From Sphingobacteriales bacterium 44-61 (lineage in GTDB: Bacteria; Bacteroidota; Bacteroidia; Chitinophagales; Chitinophagaceae): a DNA stretch of 64,000 bases. The stretch lies in NCBI GenBank assembly GCA_001898405.1, contig MKTW01000011.1:378801-442800 (forward strand), written 5' to 3'. How positions within the stretch are numbered: the stretch's first letter is position 1; each line of letters opens with the position of its first letter. Positions 42,965 to 53,180 of this stretch are shown here, piece by piece. The notes beneath the pieces were generated by a model. That model searched no databases, was not told the origin of the DNA, and saw only the letters and a program-made list of their open reading frames with translations. A program made the position numbers and the translations under genes.

Positions 42965-43348
42965 ATGAAATCAAATAATTCGCAACAGACACTGGCGCAA
43001 ACATTCAATCTGTTAAAGTACACATTTGTAATTGTTCCTATCGTAGCAGGAGCCGATAAATTCACCAACCTACTGACCCATTGGGAACAGTATGTTAATC
43101 CATCAATCGCAAGCATCTTGCCATTTTCCGCTTCGGTTTTTATGATGATTGTAGGTGTTATTGAGATTGCAGCGGGCATCATTGTGCTGAAAAAAACTGA
43201 AATCGGCGGTTACATTGTAGCAGGTTGGTTGACAGTTGTAGCACTAACATTATTGGTTGGCTTCAATTATATAGATATCGCAGTGCGTGATCTTGTTATG
43301 GCTATTTGCGCCTTATCAATGGCAAGAATATCTAAAATCATTGAATGA
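42965..43348 (+). CDS. DoxX-like membrane protein
   Basis: A 127-aa protein with four predicted membrane helices and a DoxX-like opening (FVIVPIVAGADKFTNLLTHWEQYV), as in many small DoxX-type proteins of Bacteroidota. Its stop overlaps the start of an ECF sigma factor by four bases (ATGA), so the two are translationally coupled. Function in respiration or redox control is only suggested by the di-haem cytochrome and cytochrome assembly genes that follow. Confidence 0.82.
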   Translation: MKSNNSQQTLAQTFNLLKYTFVIVPIVAGADKFTNLLTHWEQYVNPSIASILPFSASVFMMIVGVIEIAAGIIVLKKTEIGGYIVAGWLTVVALTLLVGFNYIDIAVRDLVMAICALSMARISKIIE

Positions 43349-44013
43349 ACATGATTCAGTTTGACGAGTTTACCGAAACGGAAATTATCGGGCGGATTAT
43401 AGACGGAGAGAAAGCCTTCTACGAGATTATCGTCAGACGGTTTAATCCTTACCTGTACAAAATTGGCAGATCGTATAACTACAACCACGAGGATACACAG
43501 GACTTGATGCAGGAGACCTTTATTGATGCATATAAAAACCTGTTGCAGTTTGAAGGCCGTGCCGATTTTAAAACGTGGATTATCCGAATAATGATGAATA
43601 ACTGCTACAGGAGGCGGGGAAAGCCAGGTTTTAGAAACGAAATTATGCAAGATGTAAACGAATACTCAACGCCAATGTTTACTAATAGAAATAACGATAC
43701 TGATGAGATAATTCAAAATCGCGAGTTGGGACATATTATTGAAAATGCACTGGGGAGAATTCCTTTTAACTACCGAATGGTTTTTTCATTACGGGAAATA
43801 AGCGGGTTAAACGTAGCGGAAACTGCAAAAATGTTAGGCATTAGTGAAGCAAACGTGAAAGTTCGGTTGAACAGGGCAAAAATAATGCTACGCAGAGAGA
43901 TAGAAAGCGCTTATTCTGCCAGCGAACTCTTTGAATTTAATTTGATTTATTGTGATCCAATGGTGGAAAGCGTAATGGAAAAAATATGCACTTGCAGCTT
44001 AATCGCGCAATGA
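43345..44013 (+). CDS. ECF sigma factor
   Basis: A 222-aa sigma-70 factor: region 2 with FYEIIVRRFNPYLYKIGRSY and DTQDLMQETFIDAYKNLLQF, then region 4 with IPFNYRMVFSLREISGLNVAETAKMLGISEANVKVRL. A C-terminal extension of about 35 residues has three Cys (YCDPMVESVMEKICTC). A zinc or redox role for these is possible but unproven. No anti-sigma factor lies next to it; the DoxX-like protein overlapping its start is the only close partner. Confidence 0.92.
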   Translation: MNMIQFDEFTETEIIGRIIDGEKAFYEIIVRRFNPYLYKIGRSYNYNHEDTQDLMQETFIDAYKNLLQFEGRADFKTWIIRIMMNNCYRRRGKPGFRNEIMQDVNEYSTPMFTNRNNDTDEIIQNRELGHIIENALGRIPFNYRMVFSLREISGLNVAETAKMLGISEANVKVRLNRAKIMLRREIESAYSASELFEFNLIYCDPMVESVMEKICTCSLIAQ

Positions 44014-44083
44014 GAGCACTTTTATTTTTTGGTTTCTGTAACCTAAGCTGAAGCGACTTACTCTAACTACTTAAATTAATATC

Positions 44084-45343
44084 ATGAGAACAAGATTGAT
44101 GCTTTGGGGAATGACTTCCCTTATAGCCATTTCTCTGTCTAATTGCAAAAAAACAGATAGAGGCCACCAGGATGCAGGTGAAGGTAATTTGAATTTGCCT
44201 GCATTAGATCCTAAGTTAGTTGATCAGGGAAAAGAAATATTTCGCTATGAAACCTTTGGTGACGAAACTACCTGGACAGATGTTTTAAAAATGAATCAGG
44301 TAATTGAAGCCGCTGTGGATCCTGTTACTGCTTTGAGTGTAGGTTTAAAAGTAGATGCTTCTGCCCTGCCTCCTGAAGTTGTTGCAGGCATTCAGAATGG
44401 TTCAATAAGTTTAACGGATCCTCAAACTACACTTGCGTTGCTCCAATTGAATGCAGTAGTAGGCATTAAAGGCCAGGTGAGTACAACTTCCGCAGGTAAG
44501 CTAAAGTTAGATCGCGTAGGGATTACCTGCGCTTTATGTCACTCTACAGTCGATAACTCATTTGCTATGGGAATCGGAGGTCGCCTGGATGGTTATCCTA
44601 ACAGGGATCTGGACCCTGGTGCGATTATTTCTTTGTCACCATCATTAACTGCTGCGCAAAAGGCTGTTTATGCGTCATGGGGTAAGGGAAAGTTTGACCC
44701 AAGATATAATCATGATGGGCTTAATAATCCTGTGGTAATACCACCTGCTTTTGGTTTATATGGTTTGCCTAAAGCCATCTTCACAGGAGATGGTGATGTA
44801 CAGCATGAATCAGTTGGCCCTGTAGCATATTGGAACCGCTATGTTGCAGTAACAGAGATGGGGGCCCATGGCAAGTTCAGCGACACTCGTACTGGCCTCA
44901 ATGTTGATAATACGGGCGGTGGACCTGATTTAGTAACAGATAAACTACCTGCATTACAAGCCTATCAATTTTCACTTGCCGCTCCACAGGCACAAGCAGG
45001 TTCATTTGACGCTACTGCGGCAGCAAGAGGGAAAATTTTGTTTAATAACAAAGCTCAGTGTGCTACTTGTCACTCGGGTCCTAAATTTACGGACGTTACA
45101 GATGGTGGAAAACTTCACCCTCAAGATGCTTCTGTAGCTAACGATAAAGATTATGTAAACCGATCAGCTACAAAACAATGGAGAGTTACACCCCTTAAAG
45201 GAATATGGCAACATGCTCCCTACTTTCACGACGGCTCTGCCGCAACTTTATCAGCAGTTGTAGATAAATATAATGCATCGAGAAACCTAGGCCTGACCAG
45301 TCAGGAAAAAACAGATCTTACTGAATATTTGAAATCACTTTAG
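44084..45343 (+). CDS. Di-haem c-type cytochrome, cytochrome c peroxidase-like lipoprotein
   Basis: A 419-aa lipoprotein (lipobox SLSNC, Cys21) with two haem-binding C-x-x-C-H motifs: CALCH (Cys149/Cys152/His153) and CATCH (Cys325/Cys328/His329). The end LKGIWQHAPYFHDGSAATL is typical of the MauG/cytochrome c peroxidase family. It probably acts as an electron-transfer or peroxidase protein on the outside of the membrane. The gene for cytochrome c assembly lies 149 bases downstream, which fits a need for haem attachment. Confidence 0.9.
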   Translation: MRTRLMLWGMTSLIAISLSNCKKTDRGHQDAGEGNLNLPALDPKLVDQGKEIFRYETFGDETTWTDVLKMNQVIEAAVDPVTALSVGLKVDASALPPEVVAGIQNGSISLTDPQTTLALLQLNAVVGIKGQVSTTSAGKLKLDRVGITCALCHSTVDNSFAMGIGGRLDGYPNRDLDPGAIISLSPSLTAAQKAVYASWGKGKFDPRYNHDGLNNPVVIPPAFGLYGLPKAIFTGDGDVQHESVGPVAYWNRYVAVTEMGAHGKFSDTRTGLNVDNTGGGPDLVTDKLPALQAYQFSLAAPQAQAGSFDATAAARGKILFNNKAQCATCHSGPKFTDVTDGGKLHPQDASVANDKDYVNRSATKQWRVTPLKGIWQHAPYFHDGSAATLSAVVDKYNASRNLGLTSQEKTDLTEYLKSL

Positions 45344-45362
45344 TTATGTAAGATTGTTTTGC

Positions 45363-45402
45363 ATCTCTTGGGAGTTTAGGGGCTCCCAGGAGATTTGCTT
45401 TT
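45363..45402 (+). terminator. Terminator after the di-haem cytochrome gene
   Basis: ATCTCTTGGGAG pairs with CTCCCAGGAGAT (12 bp including one G-T pair) around an 8-nt loop, followed by TTGCTTTTTT. It lies 20 bases after the cytochrome stop. Confidence 0.75.
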
Positions 45403-45492
45403 TTAAAAGCACCTGAATTAGATGGCAACAAGAGAAGCCGTATTAAATGTTTAGCAGGAATTGTGCATTTGCACAGATAAACAAAATAAACA

Positions 45493-48400
45493 ATGACTCG
45501 CCTGGAAAGATTTTTTTTCTCTACTAGAACAATGACCACATTGTTATTCCTTTTTGCCGGCTCTATGGCAGTAGCCACTTTCGTAGAAAATGATTATGAT
45601 ACGCCAACAGCAAAAGTGCTGATTTACAACGCCAAATGGTTTGAGATACTGATGCTATGGCTTACCATTATTTTTATCTTCAACATTAAAACCTATCAAT
45701 TAACAAAAAGAGAAAAATGGCCCGTTTTGATTTTTCATCTTGCATTTATTCTAATGTTTTTGGGAGGTACATTAACACGTTATTTAGGGTTTGAGGGGCA
45801 AATGCCAATAAAAGAAGGCGAGACCTCTAATGAAATTATTGGTGATCCTACGTATATCAAAGTAAATATCAATGATGGCGTAAAATCTATCACTTATGAT
45901 CAGTATCCTTATATGATGTCGTATTTTAATGAGAAAGACACACGATGGCCATTTAAAAGAACCTTTAAGGAAAGCTATGAGTTTGATGATAAAGTAATCA
46001 AAATAAAATCTCTTGACTATATCCCGCTTGCTAAGGATTCTATACAAAAGACGGCTTCGGGTCAGAAAATTCTTGAAATCATAACAATGGGGCAGAGTGG
46101 AAGAGTGAACAATTATATTTTCGACGGAGAGATAAAAACCATAGGGAATGTTCTATTCAGTTTCAATAGCCCGGTTCAGGGAACGGTACAATTAATAGAA
46201 AAAGGAGATAGTTTAATGATTAACTCACCTGTAGCAGGGCAATATATGTCTATGCAGGGCCAACAGGCGGGAATAATTACCGATACTGCAATACTGGCAC
46301 AACATTCAGGAATAATAAAAAGAAATGAGCCAACCTCACTGAATCTCAGAACACTTTATACGATCAATAACACAAACTTTATTATACCTAATCCTGTGTT
46401 TTCCGGTAAAATTGTTTATTACAGTGGTGATAAAAGCAATATGACGGATAAAAGTCTTTTAAGCATGGTGAAGCTGGAAATCAGTTCAGGAAATGAAAAA
46501 GATACTGTGATGGTAGGAGGTGGAAAAGGCATGATCGCGTACGGCGCAAAAACCAATATCAATAAACTGGAAGTCGCAATTGGTTATGGTTCAAAATTGA
46601 TAAAAACGCCCTTCTCACTTCGATGCGATGATTTTAAATTAGACCGCTATCCAGGATCCAACAATGCTTCTTCTTATGAAAGCAGGGTGACTGTTATCGA
46701 TAATGGAAGACAAACGCCACACCATATTTATATGAACAACGTTATGGACCACAGTGGTTACAGGTTCTTTCAAGCAAGCTACTTTCCCGATGAGTCAGGT
46801 ACTATCCTTTCTGTAAACAAAGACTGGTGGGGAACAAGAATTACTTATATTGGTTACTTCTTTTTATTCAGTGGAATGCTCCTCACACTTTTCCAAAAGC
46901 GAACCCATATCTGGAAATTGAATCAACGGCTGAAAGGAATGCATAGAAAATCCGTGATATTAATCCCTTTGATATTGATGATCTCTTTTGGTAATGCCCA
47001 AATACCAGTACAACAAAAAATAGATACTACTAATGCTCAAAAAGAAGCAGATCTGTTCCTGAAGCAGGGCGAATTGGGGGGTAAGGCTATAGCCACAAAG
47101 CATGCTGATAAGTTTGGTCGCCTGCTGGTTCAAGACTTTCAAGGCAGAGTAAAGCCAATGGATACGCATACATTAGAATTGCTGCGTAAGATTTATAAAA
47201 AAGATAAATACAAGGGATTATCACCTGTACAATGGTTTTTATCTATGCAACTCGATCCGGCTTACTGGTTTGTTCAGCCAATGATTTATGTTGGCAAAAA
47301 AGGAGGGGATGAACTGGCTAAAGAAACCGGCGCCAATGCAGAAGGCTATACAACTTTTGCCAATTTGATGGATACCTCCATAGGTGAATTTAAGTTGCAA
47401 AATCAGTATAAAATATCCTTCAGCAAACGAAAGGGGGAGCAATCAAATTATGATAAAGAGCTGATAGGTGTAACAGAGCGGTATAATATTTTCGGTAATA
47501 TCATTTACGGGTATTTTACTAAAATTATACCTGTTAGAAACGATCCGTCACATACATGGAGAAGCTGGGTTTATAGCGCTGGAAATAATCCTATGGCGCT
47601 TGACTCGGCCGCTTATGCATTTATAGCCCTTTACTTTAATGATGTGAAACAAAGTCTGGAGACTGGGAATTGGGAGAATGCCGATGAAACACTAGCGAGT
47701 ATTAGTAACTTTCAAAAAACATGGGGAAAGAATATTATTCCATCTGATTCAAAAGTTGACTTAGAGATACTATACAATCATGCAAATATCTTCTTATGGC
47801 TGATGATTGTTTATTCTCTCCTGGGAATTTCAATGATCATACTTGGTTTTGCAGAAGTGTTATCGTCAGGTTCTGAAATTAATCATACAGTTCGGGTATT
47901 AACTAAAATATTACTCGGTATAATGGTTCTTGCTTTGGCAGTACAGTTTGCAGGGTTGGGCGTTCGGTGGTATATATCGGGGCATGCGCCATGGAGTAAT
48001 GGCTATGAAGCAATTGTTTTCATCTCGGCAATCGGTGTATTATCAGGGTTATTGCTTTATAAAAACAGGAATGCGTTTATCCCGGCAGCCGGTGCATTAG
48101 TCGCTATGATTATGATGGGCTTTGCACACGGCGGTTCTATGCTTGATCCACAGATTACACCTTTGGAGCCGGTATTGAAATCATATTGGTTAATGATACA
48201 TGTAGGCATTATTACTTCAAGCTATGGTTTTTTTGGTTTATCTGCCCTTATCTCGGTAATCTCATTGGTTATGTTCTGTATAAAACCAACTACAAAAATC
48301 CGGGATTCCATTCAAGAATTGACGATTGTGAATGAAATGGCTGCTGAGATCGGGTTGTTTGCATTAACTATTGGAACTTTCCTGGGTGGAATATGGGCAA

Positions 48401-48732
48401 ATGAGAGTTGGGGACGTTACTGGAGTTGGGATCCGAAAGAAACCTGGGCATTTATTTCCATAATCTTCTATGCGACAATCCTGCATTTCAGGATGGTGCC
48501 AGGCTTGAGGGGTAAGTGGACTTTTAACGTAGCGGGCATGTGGATGATTTGGACAGTTATCTTTACTTATTTCGGTGTAAACTACTACTTGTCTGGGTTG
48601 CATTCTTATGCTGCTGGAGACCCGATGCCAATACCCAACTGGATTCCAATTACTGCAGGTATAATGCTCGCTTTGTCTATTGCCTCTTATTTGAGAGAAC
48701 AAAAATACTGGCGTAATACCAATGGGTCCTGA
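45493..48732 (+). CDS. Fused ResB/CcsA cytochrome c assembly protein (CcsBA type)
   Basis: A 1079-aa polytopic protein for system II cytochrome c maturation. The N-terminal ResB/CcsB part has three membrane helices (about residues 10-125), a long periplasmic domain and a further helix near 455-475. The C-terminal CcsA part (about 770-1079) contains many helices and the haem-handling WWD motif ANESWGRYWSWDPKETWAF. A second periplasmic stretch (about 500-760) lies between. It probably exports haem and joins it to the CxxCH motifs of proteins such as its upstream neighbour. Confidence 0.93.
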   Translation: MTRLERFFFSTRTMTTLLFLFAGSMAVATFVENDYDTPTAKVLIYNAKWFEILMLWLTIIFIFNIKTYQLTKREKWPVLIFHLAFILMFLGGTLTRYLGFEGQMPIKEGETSNEIIGDPTYIKVNINDGVKSITYDQYPYMMSYFNEKDTRWPFKRTFKESYEFDDKVIKIKSLDYIPLAKDSIQKTASGQKILEIITMGQSGRVNNYIFDGEIKTIGNVLFSFNSPVQGTVQLIEKGDSLMINSPVAGQYMSMQGQQAGIITDTAILAQHSGIIKRNEPTSLNLRTLYTINNTNFIIPNPVFSGKIVYYSGDKSNMTDKSLLSMVKLEISSGNEKDTVMVGGGKGMIAYGAKTNINKLEVAIGYGSKLIKTPFSLRCDDFKLDRYPGSNNASSYESRVTVIDNGRQTPHHIYMNNVMDHSGYRFFQASYFPDESGTILSVNKDWWGTRITYIGYFFLFSGMLLTLFQKRTHIWKLNQRLKGMHRKSVILIPLILMISFGNAQIPVQQKIDTTNAQKEADLFLKQGELGGKAIATKHADKFGRLLVQDFQGRVKPMDTHTLELLRKIYKKDKYKGLSPVQWFLSMQLDPAYWFVQPMIYVGKKGGDELAKETGANAEGYTTFANLMDTSIGEFKLQNQYKISFSKRKGEQSNYDKELIGVTERYNIFGNIIYGYFTKIIPVRNDPSHTWRSWVYSAGNNPMALDSAAYAFIALYFNDVKQSLETGNWENADETLASISNFQKTWGKNIIPSDSKVDLEILYNHANIFLWLMIVYSLLGISMIILGFAEVLSSGSEINHTVRVLTKILLGIMVLALAVQFAGLGVRWYISGHAPWSNGYEAIVFISAIGVLSGLLLYKNRNAFIPAAGALVAMIMMGFAHGGSMLDPQITPLEPVLKSYWLMIHVGIITSSYGFFGLSALISVISLVMFCIKPTTKIRDSIQELTIVNEMAAEIGLFALTIGTFLGGIWANESWGRYWSWDPKETWAFISIIFYATILHFRMVPGLRGKWTFNVAGMWMIWTVIFTYFGVNYYLSGLHSYAAGDPMPIPNWIPITAGIMLALSIASYLREQKYWRNTNGS

Positions 48733-48947
48733 CGGATATAGAAGAGGTTTATATCTATAAGACTAACCGAAATTTTTGTAATAAGCTACGATAAATAGAA
48801 ATAATAGGCATATTTATACCAGGATATTGCTGCTTCATTTCATACTTTTGGATAACTATCGAACTTAGATCGGAGTCATCTCCACATTTTTAATGTTTTG
48901 CCCCAGGGCAAACTAATTTTAAATTAAACAATCCAAAATAAAGGGCA

Positions 48948-49481
48948 ATGCGAAAACTATCACTCTTCATAGCGACAAGTTTAGACGGCTACATTGCCCA
49001 ACCCAATGACGACCTTAGTTTTTTAAAATTAGTAGAAAAGGAAGGCGAAGATTATGGTTATGCGGTTTTTACAGATACTATAGATACATTAATTATTGGG
49101 CGAAAAACGTACGACTATGTACTCAAAGAAATCGGCGCATCTCATTACGATAACGGGCAGAGAGATGTATATGTTATCACAAGAACACAGAGACCGGATG
49201 CAGGCAGAACAATTTTTTACACTGGAAATCTGGCCGAATTGGTAAAACGATTAAAATCCGAAAAAGGGAAAAACATCTATTGCGACGGCGGTGCAGAAAT
49301 AATAAATGAACTATTAAAGAGTGATCTTATTGACGAATTCATTATTTCCATTATACCTGTTCTGGTCGGTAATGGAACAAGACTTTTCAAAGACGGCAGG
49401 CCCTGGCAGCAACTTGAGCTTTTGAATACAAAAGTATTTGATACAGGACTCGCTCAATTACATTACAGGCGAAAAAGATAA
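48948..49481 (+). CDS. RibD C-terminal / dihydrofolate-reductase-like protein
   Basis: A 177-aa protein of the RibD_C/DHFR-like fold: MRKLSLFIATSLDGYIA at the start, DTLIIGRKTYDYVL near 49-62, NIYCDGGAEIINELL near 108-122, and FIISIIPVLVGNGTRLF near the end. These are the NADPH-binding and active-site landmarks of the YwjB/YyaP group. It is not a housekeeping DHFR and its substrate is unknown. It stands alone between the cytochrome genes and a convergent gene. Confidence 0.88.
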   Translation: MRKLSLFIATSLDGYIAQPNDDLSFLKLVEKEGEDYGYAVFTDTIDTLIIGRKTYDYVLKEIGASHYDNGQRDVYVITRTQRPDAGRTIFYTGNLAELVKRLKSEKGKNIYCDGGAEIINELLKSDLIDEFIISIIPVLVGNGTRLFKDGRPWQQLELLNTKVFDTGLAQLHYRRKR

Positions 49482-49542
49482 TGCTTCGCAGGACTGGAAC
49501 CTGGTTCCTGCACCTGAAGGCAGGCGCCTGTTTATGACCGGC

Positions 49543-51030
49543 TTATTTTTCTATTTTTCCCAACATCCACTGCACATAATCAAAATACTTTAGCAGTTGC
49601 TTTTCATATTTGTCCGAATTAAAACTCTGAAGCTCCTGTGATATGTTTTTGTATGATAATTCAGGGATCTTGCGTTTACGGGGATCCGGCCACAATAAGA
49701 TGAATTTCAGTAACAGCGCTTCCGACTTCAGCAGAGCATTCTTTTTACTGAAGAAACGTTTATAAGAGCGGATCTCATACTCAAGATAATGTGAGTCGCC
49801 TTTTTCATAATAAATGATAATATTGAGCAGCCGGATGGCTTTACATATAAGCAATTGCGGCTGCACTTTATGCACCTGCATTACCTGGTTGATATAGCTA
49901 TGGGCCTTTTTCCAGTCCTTGTTGCCAAAATGAGCGAGGCTGCAGAAGAAATAAAGTTCCCATTGCCTTTCCTCATTGATCATAGGATACATTTTCAGGA
50001 AACCGGATTCCATGTCTTTGATCACCGTAATAGCTTCTCCGGATTTCTCTTTTCCTGTAAGGATCGCCAATTGATACACTATTGCCGATTTGCGTACCTG
50101 GTAACGGAAGAATTCGGGATAGATTGATTGGTCGAGCCGTTTTAATTTTTCAATGTAATAATGTATCTCGTCATATTTCTTCAACGTATGCAGGCTGTCC
50201 AGGATGCCAATAAGCGTTGAAAGGTAATCAAGCGGTGGCTTGTCCAGCAACGTAATATTTTGTTCAAACAGGTTGTTCAATGCATGAAAAGTCTTGAGTG
50301 CCGACTGGTGATCGCCTACATCAGTAAAAAAGAAGGATTGAAAAAGCAGGTGCAGCTTTTGTGCGGCAAAACTGTTTTTTGATTTACCGCTTACCAGGAT
50401 CATTTCACTCAGCATAAGGTCGTTCAGGCGTTTTCGGTCTTCGTCTGAAGAGATTTTTCCTGAATGCACTAATCGGTATTTCAGTAATTCAAACAGGGAA
50501 TGATGGTCCTGGATATGATTCAATGTTTTCAGGATGTCCTTGGCTTTCATCTGTGTTCCTACCAGCACTTTATCAGAGATTACTTTATAGCTCGAATCGG
50601 ATAGATAATCCAGTTCCTCGCGATAAGTAAAATATTCGATCAGATGCTGCTGTGAACCTATTGCTGATTTACGGACTTTTTTCAGCAATGCATAACCTTC
50701 TTCGTGCAGCGAACGTGCTTTCAATACTTTGATACGCATCAGCTCCTGGAAAAGATGGAACTGGGTATCCTTTTCCACTTTCGATTGGATTAGGCCATCG
50801 GTAAGCACTTTCAACAGGTAGCGCGCTGTATTATTGAGCGAAGAACCGGCATGTGCTTTCCTGAATTTCTGTTTCACCGTGACTGTATCGGTTGCCGGAG
50901 TTTTATCAATAATATCGAACAGGATAAGATAATCCTTACTGCCGGTCTGCTTGCGGGTAAGTAATTTGAAATGCCTTTTCTCTGCACCAGAGAGCGATTT
51001 CACCAGCTTTATAAGTGTTTCAAGTATCAT
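49543..51030 (-). CDS. Conserved hypothetical TPR-like helical protein
   Basis: A 495-aa, nearly all-helical soluble protein. It begins with a conserved-looking head (LVKSLSGAEKRHFKLLTRKQ) and a segment KVLTDGLIQSKVEKDTQFHLFQELMRIKVLKARSLHEEGYALL, typical of a family found widely in Bacteroidota without known function. Repeated helical pairs resemble TPR or SEL1 solenoids. It is divergent from the ADP-ribosylglycohydrolase gene, so a regulatory role for that locus is conceivable but not shown. Confidence 0.7.
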   Translation of the reverse strand: MILETLIKLVKSLSGAEKRHFKLLTRKQTGSKDYLILFDIIDKTPATDTVTVKQKFRKAHAGSSLNNTARYLLKVLTDGLIQSKVEKDTQFHLFQELMRIKVLKARSLHEEGYALLKKVRKSAIGSQQHLIEYFTYREELDYLSDSSYKVISDKVLVGTQMKAKDILKTLNHIQDHHSLFELLKYRLVHSGKISSDEDRKRLNDLMLSEMILVSGKSKNSFAAQKLHLLFQSFFFTDVGDHQSALKTFHALNNLFEQNITLLDKPPLDYLSTLIGILDSLHTLKKYDEIHYYIEKLKRLDQSIYPEFFRYQVRKSAIVYQLAILTGKEKSGEAITVIKDMESGFLKMYPMINEERQWELYFFCSLAHFGNKDWKKAHSYINQVMQVHKVQPQLLICKAIRLLNIIIYYEKGDSHYLEYEIRSYKRFFSKKNALLKSEALLLKFILLWPDPRKRKIPELSYKNISQELQSFNSDKYEKQLLKYFDYVQWMLGKIEK

Positions 51031-51214
51031 CAGGTTGCAATCTGCCTTTCAGTAAAATAGAAAAAATGAAAATTCTAAGATAATGAAAAACAGTTTCTTG
51101 AATTGTTATATATATCATATTGTATAAAACAGGACTATCAGTTTTTGAAATATCTGGCCGGCATCCTTAATTACTCCTGTCTATATTTGGTTCAACGATC
51201 AAACACTTATTGCC

Positions 51215-52837
51215 ATGCAATCAATCAACATCAGCACACGGGTCTATCATCGACGGAACAACAAAGCAATAAGGCTGCTCCTGCTTTTTATTGCCCCTTT
51301 TTTTATTTGGATGCAAGCTGCTTCGCAGACAAAAATGCTTTCATTCCATGATTATGAAGACCGTGTACACGGAGTGTGGCTGGCACAGATCGCGGGCACG
51401 CTGATCGCCTGGCCATACGAGCATCAAACTGCTTCAGCGGCATGGCTTAGCGATTATCCCACCAAACGTACTGAAGCACCGGTAGACGATGACTGGTATT
51501 ATGAAATGATCGCTATCCGCGCTTTTGAAAAGTATGGGCCGGGGATGACAGTAGAACAACTGGGAAAGCAATGGCAGGAGAATAATGCAGGCACCTGGGG
51601 TTCCAGCGAGCAGGCACGATTGCTGATGGCAAGAGGTGTAAGTCCACGTGATGCAGGTCATCCACGCTACAATAAACTCTGGTTCAGTATCGGCCCTCAG
51701 TTCAGTGCGGATATTTATGGAGCACTTGCTCCCGGTATGCCCAATCTTGCCGGGAAGATAGCAAGAGAGCTTTGTCATCTTAATGGTTATGCCGAAGGTG
51801 CTGACGGAGGTGTATTTATCGCAGCCATGGTGAGCCTTGGATTTACTGAAAAAGATCCAAAGGCTATTGTGCGTAAAGCAGCAAAACTGATCCATCCCCG
51901 GTCGCCTTACCGCCAGTGTCTTGACCTGGTGATTGCTATGGCGGATAAAGGAAAAAGACCACAGGAGATATTTGATGCGGTAGAGGATAGATGGCATATC
52001 GAATATCCTGCTACCAATAATGCAGTGGCCAATGGTGGTATTGTTGCGGCAAGCGTATGGTTTGGTGAAGGGGATTTTCTTAAAACGGTAAACCTTGCAG
52101 CGTCAGCAGCTGATTTTACTGATGCAGACTGCAATGCAGCAAATGCTGCTTCGGTGATCGGAGCTATGAAAGGAGTGAAAGGTATTCCCGCGCATCTTGT
52201 AGCAGCACTTAATGACCGCATTGCCGGAACTGAAATGGGCGGTTTTCCGTTACAGCCTGTTGTTGATGAAAAAATATCAGTGCTGTCGCAACGCACAGCG
52301 GAAGTTGGAAAAAAGATCATGCAATTGCATGGCGTGAAGATCAGTGGCAATACTATCCGGATACCCCTACAGCAGCCGGCAACGCAGCCTGCCGAATTAT
52401 TTACTTTATCTGAACTCACCCAATACTGGAATCCTGAATGGAAACTGGAAAGGGCTGGCTATGGTGGAGCAGGAGGCGGCATGTATGGGATCCGGGGCAT
52501 TACTTATCTCAGTGGTGATACGCTGATCACTTACCCGCGTGATGAAGTGAGAGGTTTGTTGTTGCGTCGTACATTAAAGATTGACAAAGATTGCAAATTG
52601 TCTTTTGAAGCAGGATCGGATGCGAAACGGGCCTGGAGACTGCAAGTGTATGTGAACAATAAAAGATGTATTGGCAAATTGATAGAAGGAAATGACACAG
52701 CAAGGCAATGGCAAAAAATAGAAGTGGATCTTAGCGAATTCAAAGGGCAGGATATTGTTATCCGGATCTATCAACGGGTATTGATACCAGGCAAAGAAGC
52801 CGGAAATGCCTATTGGAGAAATTTTAGTATTGAATAA
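51215..52837 (+). CDS. Exported ADP-ribosylglycohydrolase-family protein
   Basis: A 540-aa protein with an N-terminal signal peptide (about residues 18-38), then an ADP-ribosylglycohydrolase domain (about 45-385). The domain shows DRVHGVWLAQIAGTLIAWP, the DDDWYYE-like metal region near 93-99 and DFTDADCNAANAASVIGAMKG near 300-320, which holds further metal ligands. A C-terminal beta-sandwich (about 390-540) looks like a carbohydrate-binding or lectin-like module. The family cleaves N- or O-glycosidic bonds to ADP-ribose or ribosides. Together with the next genes it suggests release of ribose outside the cytoplasm. Confidence 0.88.
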   Translation: MQSINISTRVYHRRNNKAIRLLLLFIAPFFIWMQAASQTKMLSFHDYEDRVHGVWLAQIAGTLIAWPYEHQTASAAWLSDYPTKRTEAPVDDDWYYEMIAIRAFEKYGPGMTVEQLGKQWQENNAGTWGSSEQARLLMARGVSPRDAGHPRYNKLWFSIGPQFSADIYGALAPGMPNLAGKIARELCHLNGYAEGADGGVFIAAMVSLGFTEKDPKAIVRKAAKLIHPRSPYRQCLDLVIAMADKGKRPQEIFDAVEDRWHIEYPATNNAVANGGIVAASVWFGEGDFLKTVNLAASAADFTDADCNAANAASVIGAMKGVKGIPAHLVAALNDRIAGTEMGGFPLQPVVDEKISVLSQRTAEVGKKIMQLHGVKISGNTIRIPLQQPATQPAELFTLSELTQYWNPEWKLERAGYGGAGGGMYGIRGITYLSGDTLITYPRDEVRGLLLRRTLKIDKDCKLSFEAGSDAKRAWRLQVYVNNKRCIGKLIEGNDTARQWQKIEVDLSEFKGQDIVIRIYQRVLIPGKEAGNAYWRNFSIE

Positions 52838-53180
52838 ATAATCAATCGAATCGTAACTGATCACAGTAACCTGTGATAATTTATTAGTCAAATGTTTCTG
52901 GCTGCCTGCAAGGGCAGCCATTTTAGTTTACAGTTATACCTGATTCAACAGAAACAGGACTGTTCATTCCATCATACCGGTATTTCTTTTATTAAAAGAT
53001 GTATTTTATTCAGCATTTACAAAAATGTATAAGAATACTATTATTAATCATTTAATAATCAATAAAATGCATACAATTTTTTATATTTAGAATTCCCAAT
53101 TTTGGAAATAATGTGCCTTGTTCCTGCTGGTGTCACGGTTATTTTTGGTTATTCGGTTGAACCAAAACAATCGCTTGTTT
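52838..53180. other. Intergenic region with a terminator
   Basis: This stretch separates the glycohydrolase from the ribokinase. It holds one terminator (52899-52925), just before it a small hairpin ATCACAG/CTGTGAT, and then a very AT-rich part (about 52980-53100) that probably contains the promoter of the ribokinase-permease-SusC series. Confidence 0.45.
52899..52925 (+). terminator. Rho-independent terminator after the glycohydrolase gene
   Basis: TGGCTGCC pairs with GGCAGCCA (8 bp, 6-nt loop) and is followed by four T. It lies about 60 bases after the stop. Confidence 0.75.

Noticed and set aside
51103-51351. 82-codon frame overlapping the start of the ADP-ribosylglycohydrolase gene
   Set aside because: It overlaps the signal-peptide region of a well-supported gene in another frame and has no family features.
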